DNA of 22,259 nucleotides, from contig PLYG01000414.1 of the NCBI GenBank assembly GCA_003153335.1, forward strand, positions 1-22,259, given 5' to 3'. Of this stretch, positions 1 through 6,563 are shown piece by piece. Origin of the DNA: Betaproteobacteria bacterium (GTDB lineage Bacteria > Pseudomonadota > Gammaproteobacteria > Burkholderiales > Casimicrobiaceae). Position 1 is the first letter of the stretch, and each line of letters begins with the position of its first letter. The notes under the pieces were generated by a model. The model saw only the letters and a program-made list of their open reading frames with translations. It had not been told where the DNA came from and did no database searches. A program made the translations under genes and the position numbers.

Positions 1-687
1 GTCACCTGCAGCCACTTCAGCACGCAGATCGCCGTGACAAGGGCGAAGCGCGCGGCAGAAGCGGGAGCGCAGATGCTGATGCTGATGCCGCCCTACCACG
101 GCGCGAGCTTGCGGGCGGACGAGGCGCGGATGATGGAACACTTTGCGCGCGTCGCGGATGCCGTGTCGATTCCGATCATGGTTCAGGACGCTCCCTTGAG
201 CGGCGTGGCCTTGTCGGTCGCGTTTCTCGTCCGACTCGCGCGGGCTGTCCCGACGGTGCGCTATTTCAAGGTCGAGGTGGCCGGCGCGGCGGCCAAGCTG
301 CGCAGTCTGATCGAGGCCGGCGGAGACGCGATCGCGGGACCGTTCGACGGCGAGGAATCGATCACGCTCATGGCCGACCTCGACGCGGGCGCAACCGGAA
401 CGATGCCGAGCGCCCTGCTGCCTGATCTGATCAAGCCGGTGCTGGCGCATTACAAGGCGGGACGGCACAGGGATGCCGCAACGGCGTATGCACGCATTCT
501 TCCGCTCATCAACTTTGAGAACCGGCAATGCGGTTTGCGGGCGACCAAGGCGGTCATGGCCGCCGGCGGCGTCATCAACAGCGATTCCGTGCGCCACCCG
601 CTGGAGCCGCTTCATCCGGCGACCCTGGCGGGGCTGCTCGAGCTGGCGGCGGAGGCCAACCCGCTCGCACTTCGTTGGGGCAAATGA
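1..687 (+). CDS. DHDPS/N-acetylneuraminate lyase-family aldolase, 5'-truncated by the window edge
   Basis: The frame is open from base 1, so the gene starts outside the window; the GTG at 34 is an internal codon. About 228 C-terminal residues are visible, against roughly 300 in the family, so about 70-75 are missing. The visible part runs from a (beta/alpha)8-barrel strand ending MLMPPYHG, through IPIMVQDAP, to YFKVE. The Lys of YFKVE sits where class I aldolases of this family form the Schiff base with a 2-keto acid. It is followed by GPFDGEE and the C-terminal helices (RHPLEPLHPATL). Members catalyse reversible aldol cleavage or dehydration of 2-keto acids (dihydrodipicolinate synthase, N-acetylneuraminate lyase, 2-keto-3-deoxy-sugar-acid dehydratase). 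Outside a lysine operon a catabolic keto-acid role is more likely than DapA, but the substrate cannot be read from the sequence. Confidence 0.85.
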   Translation, partial: VTCSHFSTQIAVTRAKRAAEAGAQMLMLMPPYHGASLRADEARMMEHFARVADAVSIPIMVQDAPLSGVALSVAFLVRLARAVPTVRYFKVEVAGAAAKLRSLIEAGGDAIAGPFDGEESITLMADLDAGATGTMPSALLPDLIKPVLAHYKAGRHRDAATAYARILPLINFENRQCGLRATKAVMAAGGVINSDSVRHPLEPLHPATLAGLLELAAEANPLALRWGK

Positions 688-756
688 GCGGGCCTTACGG
701 CCGCATGACAACAACGTAGAATTACGTCCGCTCGCATCGCCTCTCAGGAGTTCGTC

Positions 757-2607
757 ATGGGTTTTCGCCTCGCCGTGCTGCTCGTCTCGTCGATCGGATT
801 CAACGTCGCGTTGGCCGATTCGCTGGACGACACCTGGAATCTGGCTGAGATCTATCCTTCGCTCGAAGCGTGGAATGCGGACGTGGCGAAGCTCGAAGCG
901 CAAATGAACGAGCTCGCTGCCTGCAAGGGCCACCTCGGCGACAACGTCGCGCGTTTCAAGAAATGTCTGGACCTTCAGGCGGACATCGGAAAACGCTTCA
1001 CCCGCATGATCGCCTATTCGTCGGAGCAGCTGTCCGGCGACACCGGTGCGCCCGCCAATCTGGAGCTTTCGCAAAAGGCCGACGTGCTCGAGGCGAAGCT
1101 GGGCGAGGCAAACTCGTTCGCGAACCCGGCAATTCTGCGCCTCGGCAAGCAAAAGATAGCGGCCTTTCTCGCGCAGGACGCGTCGCTCAAGATCTACCGC
1201 CATCCGCTGGACGAGATCCTGCGGCTCGCGCCGCATACGCTGGATAGCGAGGGCGAGTCGCTGGTGGCGCAGTTTGGCCTCATGAGCGGCGCCGGGCGAT
1301 CGTCGTATTCGATCCTGACCAACGCCGACATTCCATGGCCGACGGTCAAGTTGTCGACCGGCGAGGAAGTGCGTCTCGACGCCTCCGCTTACACGAAATA
1401 TCGGGAGTTGCCGAACCGCGACGATCGCAAGCTCGTGATGGACGCGTTTTTCGGCGCCTTCAAGACCTACGAGCGCACGCTGGGCGTGACGCTTTATTCG
1501 CAGCTGAAGGAAGGCTCTGTTTTCGCCAGGGTGCGAAAGTATCCGGATTCGATCACCCGTGCGCTCGACGCCCGCCAGGTCCCGGTCGCCGTGATCGACA
1601 TGCTCATTGCGCAGACCAACGCCAACCTTCCGACGCTGCACCGCTACTTTCGCCTGCGCGCCAGGATACTCGGCGTGCCGCAGATGCAGTACTACGACAT
1701 TTATCCGCCGCTGGTGCACAGCGACATCAAGTTTCCGCTCGCGACGGGCAAGCAGCTCGTGCTCGAGGCCGTCGCCCCGCTGGGCCCGGATTACGTCGCG
1801 ACCATGGACAAAGGGTTCAAGAATCGCTGGATGGACGCCTATCCGCGCAAGAACAAGCAATCCGGCGCGCACATGGACGGCATCGCCTACGACGTGCATC
1901 CCTATGTGCTGATGAATTACAACGACGACTACGAATCGGTGTCGACGATCGCCCACGAATGGGGTCATGCGATGCATTCGTATCTCGCCAACCGCGCGCA
2001 GCCTTTCGTGACCGCCCGCTATCCGATATTCATCGCCGAGATCGCCTCGACCTTCAACGAGCAGATGCTGCTCGACCGGGTGCTCAAGTCCGCAAAAAGC
2101 GATGACGAGCGCCTGCTCTATCTCGGCTCCGCGCTGGAAGGATTACGGGGGACTTTCTTCCGGCAGGCGATGTTTGCCGAATTCCAACGCAGCGTCCACG
2201 CGAGCGTCGACAAAGGCGAGCCGATGTCGGGAGCAGGGTTCACCAAGGTCTACTGCGACATCCTGAAACGCTACCACGGCACGGCGCAGGGCGTTGTCGG
2301 CATCGACGACGCGTATTGCGTGGAATGGGAATACATCCCGCACTTCTACAACCCGTTCTACGTCTACCAGTACGCCACGTCGATCGCGGCAAGCTCGCTG
2401 TTTGCGCAAAGGGTCGGCAGCGGCGAGCCGGGCGCGCTCAAGCGCTATCTCGATTTGCTGCGCGCCGGCGGCTCGGACGACCCGTACGACCTGGTCAAGA
2501 CCGCGGGCGTCGATCTCGCGTCGCCGGCGCCGTACCAGGCGCTGGTCGCGCGGATGAACGCGATCATGGACGAGATCGAGGCGATCCTGTCTCGCCGTCC
2601 GCGCTGA
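757..2607 (+). CDS. Exported M3-family oligoendopeptidase F-like zinc metallopeptidase
   Basis: A 616-residue M3 (thimet/oligoendopeptidase F) peptidase that hydrolyses short peptides. The zinc site is HEWGH at residues 400-404, with the third ligand Glu probably E428 in FIAEIAS, the HEXXH-plus-downstream-Glu pattern of the family. The conserved YDVHPYVLMNYNDDYESV stretch precedes it, and IPHFYNPFYVYQYATS lies near the C-terminus as in PepF. Residues 1-20 look like a Sec signal peptide: Arg4, a hydrophobic core, and VALA before Asp21. This predicts a periplasmic enzyme, whereas many PepF proteins are cytosolic. The start is well supported: AGGAG lies about 6 nt before the ATG. It follows the aldolase gene by 69 nt and could be cotranscribed. 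A fragment of a second copy of the HEXXH region lies at 3523. Confidence 0.93.
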   Translation: MGFRLAVLLVSSIGFNVALADSLDDTWNLAEIYPSLEAWNADVAKLEAQMNELAACKGHLGDNVARFKKCLDLQADIGKRFTRMIAYSSEQLSGDTGAPANLELSQKADVLEAKLGEANSFANPAILRLGKQKIAAFLAQDASLKIYRHPLDEILRLAPHTLDSEGESLVAQFGLMSGAGRSSYSILTNADIPWPTVKLSTGEEVRLDASAYTKYRELPNRDDRKLVMDAFFGAFKTYERTLGVTLYSQLKEGSVFARVRKYPDSITRALDARQVPVAVIDMLIAQTNANLPTLHRYFRLRARILGVPQMQYYDIYPPLVHSDIKFPLATGKQLVLEAVAPLGPDYVATMDKGFKNRWMDAYPRKNKQSGAHMDGIAYDVHPYVLMNYNDDYESVSTIAHEWGHAMHSYLANRAQPFVTARYPIFIAEIASTFNEQMLLDRVLKSAKSDDERLLYLGSALEGLRGTFFRQAMFAEFQRSVHASVDKGEPMSGAGFTKVYCDILKRYHGTAQGVVGIDDAYCVEWEYIPHFYNPFYVYQYATSIAASSLFAQRVGSGEPGALKRYLDLLRAGGSDDPYDLVKTAGVDLASPAPYQALVARMNAIMDEIEAILSRRPR

Positions 2608-2619
2608 AATCCGGGCCGT

Positions 2620-3000
2620 GTGACAAGCGGGGCGAGCCGCACCTTTGTCGTCACCGATCAGGACGGCCGCATCTGCGGCTACTACGCCATGTCAGCCGGC
2701 GCCGTTTCGCACCAGTTGGCAACAAGCAGCGTGCGACGCAACATGCCTGATCCTGTTCCTGTCATGGTGCTCGCCCGGCTCGCGGTCGACCGCAGGACAC
2801 AAGGACTGCATCTGGGAGCGTCCTTGCTACAGGACGCCGTCAATCGTTCAGTGGCCGTATCTCGGAACGCGGGGGTGAGAGCCCTGCTCGTGCATGCGCT
2901 CCACGAGCGGGCCAAACAGTTCTACGAGCACTACGGGTTTCAGCCCTCACCGGCGCATCCGATGACGCTCATGCTGCGCTTGAGCAGCGTGAAGGCCTGA
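2620..3000 (+). CDS. N-terminally truncated GNAT acetyltransferase, TacT-like toxin remnant
   Basis: A 126-codon frame starting with GTG whose first residues (SGASRTFVV) correspond to an internal position in TacT-type GNAT toxins. Those toxins are about 160-175 aa, carry roughly 40-45 more N-terminal residues, and acetylate aminoacyl-tRNA. What remains covers the acetyl-CoA fold: MPDPVPVMVLARLAVD, the QGLHLGASLL pyrophosphate-binding loop, LLVHALHERAKQFYEHYGF with the conserved Tyr, and a PMTLML C-terminus. The frame is the same as that of the peptidase gene and begins 12 nt after its stop, with no Shine-Dalgarno sequence. No DUF1778/RHH antitoxin gene precedes it. I infer a deletion that joined the middle of a toxin gene to the peptidase 3' end. 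It is probably non-functional, although the remaining frame is undamaged. Confidence 0.7.
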   Translation: MTSGASRTFVVTDQDGRICGYYAMSAGAVSHQLATSSVRRNMPDPVPVMVLARLAVDRRTQGLHLGASLLQDAVNRSVAVSRNAGVRALLVHALHERAKQFYEHYGFQPSPAHPMTLMLRLSSVKA

Positions 3001-3082
3001 CAGAACGCACGGGCGGTGTCGCGGGAGCGGGTCGGCCCCGGCAATGCCGGTCCGGCTTGCGCCGAGGGTGCGCGTGAGAGGA

Positions 3083-3298
3083 TCAAGAACGATCCGCTGG
3101 CTGTGCTTCATCCCGCCAGATCATCACGCGCCGGCGATTGACGATGATCTGGCAGTCGTCCCACCACGACAGATCGTCGGCGGCGAACTCGTCGCAACGA
3201 TGAAAGACGCGCACGCCGCCGTCGAACTGGCTGCCGCGCTTGTTCGCGTGGTAGGCGCGCATCGCGCGCAAACGGCGCTCGAAGTTCGGGTTTTTCAT
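3083..3298 (-). CDS. Small hypothetical protein, possibly C-terminally truncated
   Basis: A 71-aa basic and aromatic-rich protein starting MKNPNFERRLRAMRAYHANKRG and containing FHRCDEFAADDLSWWDDCQIIV. I believe it is a real gene because GGAGG lies 8 nt before the ATG and the protein has a sensible composition, while the overlapping frames on the other strand do not. I do not recognise a function; I have an uncertain impression of longer Burkholderiales hypothetical proteins with the same opening. The sequence becomes low-content immediately after RRRVMIW (tail RDEAQPADRS), which would fit a 3' end replaced by recombination, in line with the broken genes on both sides. No metal-binding or nucleic-acid motif is evident. 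Confidence 0.5.
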   Translation of the reverse strand: MKNPNFERRLRAMRAYHANKRGSQFDGGVRVFHRCDEFAADDLSWWDDCQIIVNRRRVMIWRDEAQPADRS

Positions 3299-3522
3299 GG
3301 CAACTACCTCCAGCGTTGTCTCCCGAGTGGGCGCTATATAAGCACTCGGCTAGATAGTCACGATAGGACTGCACGATGAGCGAAAGCCAACCCCCTGACG
3401 ATTTTCCGCATCAAGTCCATTATGGCCCCCGCACGCCTACGGTTCGACCTGCCAATGGCATGGAGGGGTGTCTCTGCGTTACCCTCGGCCAAGGCTACTT
3501 CTTGCGCGTCAAGGACGCGCTC

Positions 3523-3603
3523 AACTACAACGACGACTACGAATCCGTGTCGACCCTGGCCCATGAATGGGCCACGCGATACACTCGTTCGTGCGCGCGC
3601 ATT
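3523..3603 (+). pseudogene. Fragment of a second M3 oligoendopeptidase gene
   Basis: Translation gives LNYNDDYESVSTLAHEW, almost the same as residues 384-402 of the intact peptidase at 757 (MNYNDDYESVSTIAHEW). At DNA level about 20 consecutive bases are identical (tacaacgacgactacgaatc). After HEW the reading frame is lost. Restoring one G gives HEWGHAIHS in place of HEWATRYTR, so a single-base deletion lies inside the zinc motif. Similarity covers only about 80 nt and no other part of the enzyme is present. The differences at wobble positions show it is an old or separately derived copy rather than a recent duplication. Confidence 0.75.
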
Positions 3604-3650
3604 TGACCGGGACGCAGCGGCCGAGGATACTTGGAATCGTGCGGTTGAAA
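3603..3650 (+). promoter_or_regulatory. Sigma70-type promoter module, copy 1, for the DpgC-like gene
   Basis: TTGACC at 3603-3608, a 17-nt spacer, and GATACT at 3626-3631 form a good -35/-10 pair. Downstream, after 5 nt, comes TCGTGCGGTT (3637-3646) then GAAATT. The same arrangement with the same spacings recurs at 5141. The predicted transcript starts near 3638, about 45-50 nt before the start codon at 3685. Confidence 0.6.
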
Positions 3651-3684
3651 TTTCTTTACTAGAAGCCCGCGTCGTCGCGGCTTA

Positions 3685-5103
3685 ATGGAAAAACCCATGT
3701 TATCAGCGCCGCACCCTTCCGTACCCGCCGCCAGGGCGGCTCTCGCGCAGGCTGGATTGCCGTCCGGCGAGATCGACGCCTGGGCGCGCGCCTTGCCGGC
3801 GGACGCCTCGCAGCTTTCCTCCGAGGTGGGAGCCTGCGGCGCATTCTGGGTGCGCTCGCGCGAGTTGCTTGCGCGGCTCCCGGCGAAGGCCGCGCGCAAC
3901 GCGGCCGAGGCTGCGGCGGCGGGGACGATACTCTCGCTCGCGCGGGCCTCCCGCGGGCGCTTTTTGCGCGCTCACGCGCTTGCGGTCTATGACGCGCTGA
4001 CCGCTCGACGCTCCTCCTTCCTGCGAGTCGACGAGTTGTGCCGGCGCGCCGGCGCCGCGTATCCGGGCCTGGTGCCCTCGCCGCAGGATCTCGAAACCGA
4101 GGCTCGCGCCGCGCTGCGCGACAAAGAGGGACTGGAGATCGACCAGGGCCTGTTCCTCGCCAGCGTGCTCGCCGATCCCACGGCGGGAATGCATCTCTGC
4201 CACGCGATGCTGCTGCCGCGCGAGGGCGCGCGCGAACGGCTCGCCGAGCTCGAGCGCGCAGGCGAGATCGACCTTGGCGCCGCTCGCCTGGAGCGCCGCG
4301 GAAAAGCCTCGGTGGTGACGCTCAAGAACCCGCGCTTTCTCAACGCGGAGGACGATTCGACGCTCGAGGCGACGGAGCTCGCGGTAGACCTCGCGCTGCT
4401 CGATACGAAGACCGAGGTGTGCGTGCTGCGCGGCGGGATGGTCGAGCCTCCGAAGCGCGCGGGGCGGCGGGTGTTCGGCGCCGGCATCAATCTCACCCGC
4501 CTGTACCAGGGAAGGATCCCGTTCCTGTGGTACCTCGTGCGCGACCTCGGATTCGTCAACAAGCTCTACCGCGGCCTGGCGCTGCCGGATGATTCACCCG
4601 AGGAGAATTCGATCGAGAAGCCGTGGGTCGCGGCGGTGGAAGCCTTCGCCATCGGCGGTCATTGCCAGATCCTGCTCGCGGTCGACTGCGTGCTCGCGGC
4701 GGCCGACGCCTACCTGACGCTGCCCGCGCGCAAGGAGGGCATCGTGCCCGGCGCAGCCAACCTGCGCCTGCCGCGCTTTGTCGGCGAGCGCATCGCGCGC
4801 CAGGCGGTCATGGCCGAGCGCCGCATCGACTGCGCGAGCCCCGAGGGAAGCCTGATCTGCGATGCGGTCGTCCGGCCCGATGAAATGGACGCGGCGATCG
4901 AGCGAACGATCGAAAGGTTGACCGGCTCCGGGGTCGTCAGCGCCGCGGGCAACCGGCGCGCATTCCGCGCGGGCGAGGAGCCGCTCGATGCGTTCCGGCG
5001 CTACATGTCGGTGTACGCGCGCGAGCAGGCGCATTGCCATTTCAGTCCGGCGCTCGTCGCCAACCTCGAGCGCAACTGGAACGCGACGAACCGCGTCGCG
5101 TGA
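3685..5103 (+). CDS. DpgC-like crotonase-fold enzyme (enoyl-CoA hydratase/isomerase superfamily)
   Basis: A 472-residue protein. Residues 1-200 are Ala/Arg-rich and helical, and residues 205-440 form a crotonase domain. The diagnostic stretches are those of DpgC, the cofactor-free 3,5-dihydroxyphenylacetyl-CoA 1,2-dioxygenase of glycopeptide antibiotic producers: NPRFLNAEDD (about 215), GRRVFGAGINLT, a VEAFAIGGHCQILL oxyanion-loop region (IGGH about 323-326), and EGIVPGAANLRLPRFVG (E351 onward). The long helical N-terminal domain also matches DpgC rather than ordinary 260-aa crotonases. No DpgA, DpgB or DpgD homologue is in the window, so the acyl-CoA substrate and whether it uses O2 are unknown. 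The start may be ATG 3685 or ATG 3697 (residue 5); neither has a strong Shine-Dalgarno sequence. Promoter copy 1 lies directly upstream. Confidence 0.82.
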   Translation: MEKPMLSAPHPSVPAARAALAQAGLPSGEIDAWARALPADASQLSSEVGACGAFWVRSRELLARLPAKAARNAAEAAAAGTILSLARASRGRFLRAHALAVYDALTARRSSFLRVDELCRRAGAAYPGLVPSPQDLETEARAALRDKEGLEIDQGLFLASVLADPTAGMHLCHAMLLPREGARERLAELERAGEIDLGAARLERRGKASVVTLKNPRFLNAEDDSTLEATELAVDLALLDTKTEVCVLRGGMVEPPKRAGRRVFGAGINLTRLYQGRIPFLWYLVRDLGFVNKLYRGLALPDDSPEENSIEKPWVAAVEAFAIGGHCQILLAVDCVLAAADAYLTLPARKEGIVPGAANLRLPRFVGERIARQAVMAERRIDCASPEGSLICDAVVRPDEMDAAIERTIERLTGSGVVSAAGNRRAFRAGEEPLDAFRRYMSVYAREQAHCHFSPALVANLERNWNATNRVA

Positions 5104-5140
5104 CGGCGAAAGCGCGCTGCTACACGACTAACCCTTGCGG

Positions 5141-5188
5141 TTGACTGAGGTGCTGCGCCCGAGGATACTTCGGCTCGTGCGGTTAAAT
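5141..5188 (+). promoter_or_regulatory. Sigma70-type promoter module, copy 2
   Basis: TTGACT at 5141-5146, a 17-nt spacer and GATACT at 5164-5169 are followed after 5 nt by TCGTGCGGTT (5175-5184) and AAATT. CGAGGATACTT and TCGTGCGGTT are identical to copy 1 at 3603, with the same distances. It is placed to transcribe the Tat-leader remnant and the alpha/beta hydrolase at 5479. Confidence 0.6.
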
Positions 5189-5305
5189 TCGCCAGCGCGG
5201 CCGCTTGCCGCAGCCACAGGTCAAACGAAACTTCTTGGCCAAACACAAAGAAGTGACGGCAAGAAAATTAACCTTGAGACACAACACAACCAAAGGAGAA
5301 TGAGC

Positions 5306-5392
5306 ATGGACCAGCAGCGCAGAGGATTTCTGAAAGGAGCGGGTGTCGCCAGTGCGGTTGCGATCAATGGCTCAAGCCTGGGGACAAACTGA
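5306..5392 (+). pseudogene. Orphan twin-arginine signal peptide, remnant of an exported-protein gene
   Basis: The 28-codon frame reads MDQQRRGFLKGAGVASAVAINGSSLGTN and then stops. RRGFLKG plus the hydrophobic ASAVAI segment is a classic Tat leader, with no mature protein behind it. The ATG has an AAGGAG site 7 nt upstream, so the beginning is authentic. From about 5365 the DNA reads in another frame as the end of a different gene (see 5368), which explains the abrupt stop. It could still be translated as a short peptide ahead of the hydrolase. Confidence 0.7.
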
Positions 5393-5439
5393 CGACCACC
5401 TTCGGGAATCTCGGCACGCTGCGCTTCACGCTGACCTGA
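5368..5439 (+). pseudogene. 3' end of a fumarylacetoacetate hydrolase-family gene, fused behind the Tat leader
   Basis: In the +1 frame relative to the Tat leader the sequence reads WLKPGDKLTTTFGNLGTLRF, followed by TLT and a TGA at 5437-5439. The pattern xxLKPGDxxxxxxxxxGTLxxx followed by a stop is how FAH-family (2-keto-4-pentenoate hydratase-like) proteins end. Only about 23 codons remain. This rests on my recollection of the family C-terminus; no start codon or upstream body of the gene is present. Confidence 0.5.
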
Positions 5440-5478
5440 TGCAGGATGATTGTGCAGGGTAATTGGAAGGAGGTCGGC

Positions 5479-6462
5479 ATGGACAAGCACACTCCCGGAC
5501 GCCGGGACTTTCTGAAGCAGATCACCGCACTGGGCGCGGCGGGTGTGCCTATGGTCGTGGCTTTGCGGCCCGGCATCGCTCAGGCAGGCGCCGCGCCGGA
5601 AAAATCCGGCATGAAGGTGGCTTACAATCCCGCGGCCAAATTCGAGCTCAAGGTCAGCGAGGTGGAGTTCCGGCGCACGCCGGGCGGGCGGCAGCTGATG
5701 GCCCGCATTTATCAACCGCAGGGCGCGGGGCCGTTCCAGACGCTGCTCGATCTGCACGGCGGTGCCTGGCGCCGCAAGGACCGTCTGGCCGAGGAGCCGA
5801 TGGACCGCGCCATTGCGGCGAGCGGCGTACTGGTGGTGGCCATCGATCTGCGGCTATCGACGGAAGCGCCGTACCCGGCTTCGGTGCAGGACGCGAACTA
5901 CGGCGTGCGCTGGCTCAAATCCAAAGCCGCCGAATGGAACGGCGATCCGTCGAAAATCGGCGTGTACGGCAGCTCCAGCGGCGGCCACGTCGCCGAACTG
6001 CTGGGCCTGCGCCCGCGCGATGCGCGCTACAACGCGATTCCCCTGCCGGCAGCCCCGAACCTCGATGCGACAGTGGCCTACGTGGCGACGCGTTCGCCGA
6101 TCAGCGACCCATACGCGCGCTTCCAGCAAGCGCAGACGATGAAGCGGCAGGAGATGATCGAGAACAACACGATCTACTTCAATCCGTGGGAGACGATCTA
6201 CGAGGGCAACCCGCAGCAGATACTGGAGCGCCGCGAGACGGTCACGCTGGTGCCGCTGCTGATCATGCAGGGCGCGCTCGACGACAACGTGCTGCCGGCG
6301 GTGCAGGAGAAATTCGCCGCGACGTACAAGGCGTCCGGTGGTGTGTGCGAGCTGACCGTATTCGAGGGCAGCGAACACGAGTGGGTCGCCAAGCCGGGGC
6401 CGCAGACCGACCGCGCCCGCGAGATGGTCAAGGCTTTCATCGCGCGCCAGTTGAAGGCGTAG
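5479..6462 (+). CDS. Tat-exported alpha/beta hydrolase (HSL/carboxylesterase-like)
   Basis: The 327-aa protein begins with a twin-arginine leader (GRRDFLKQ, residues 7-14; hydrophobic ALGAAGVPMVVAL; AQA cleavage site about residue 35), so it should be folded before export to the periplasm. The hydrolase domain has the HGGAW oxyanion motif (H93), the nucleophile elbow GSSSGG with S166, Asp in ALDD (D268 or D269) and His in SEHEW (H300), a complete Ser-Asp-His triad. Such enzymes hydrolyse carboxylic esters; the substrate is unknown. I chose ATG 5479 over the upstream ATG 5446 because it has GGAGG about 6 nt before it and puts the RR motif at the true N-terminus. The upstream Tat remnant at 5306 shows that a second Tat-exported protein once stood here. 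Confidence 0.9.
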   Translation: MDKHTPGRRDFLKQITALGAAGVPMVVALRPGIAQAGAAPEKSGMKVAYNPAAKFELKVSEVEFRRTPGGRQLMARIYQPQGAGPFQTLLDLHGGAWRRKDRLAEEPMDRAIAASGVLVVAIDLRLSTEAPYPASVQDANYGVRWLKSKAAEWNGDPSKIGVYGSSSGGHVAELLGLRPRDARYNAIPLPAAPNLDATVAYVATRSPISDPYARFQQAQTMKRQEMIENNTIYFNPWETIYEGNPQQILERRETVTLVPLLIMQGALDDNVLPAVQEKFAATYKASGGVCELTVFEGSEHEWVAKPGPQTDRAREMVKAFIARQLKA

Positions 6463-6563
6463 CGCCGCGCGGCACCACACGGCCCGGCCGTGATGCCTCG
6501 CGGCTCGTTACGGCCGCCCGTGCGATCATGCAGGCAGTTTGAATTCAATGCGGAGAACGGAAC

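Larger units (their letters stand above)
3299..3684. other. Intergenic patchwork between the small gene and the DpgC-like gene
   Basis: This stretch holds no complete gene that I can support. A plus-strand frame opens at 3376 (MSESQPPDDF...) and runs into the M3-peptidase fragment at 3523 before stopping at 3604-3606. Its first part resembles nothing I know. The promoter module at 3603 follows, then an imperfect hairpin directly before the next start codon (AAGC-CGCG arms with one bulged C around TCGT, about 3664-3682). Confidence 0.5.
5104..5478. other. Intergenic region with second promoter module and gene scraps
   Basis: The region carries the promoter module at 5141, about 100 nt of leader without a gene, an AAGGAG ribosome site at 5293-5298, the Tat-leader remnant at 5306 and the FAH-like 3' end to 5439. 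A GGAGG site (about 5469-5473) then serves the hydrolase start at 5479. Confidence 0.6.

Noticed and set aside
34..687. GTG at 34 as the start of the aldolase
   Set aside because: The frame is open upstream to base 1 with sensible residues and the protein would lack the first barrel strands; the true start is outside the window.
5463..6542. 359-codon frame in the second plus-strand phase over the hydrolase
   Set aside because: The product is Arg/Gly-rich without motifs. The overlapping 5479 frame has the Tat leader and a complete catalytic triad.
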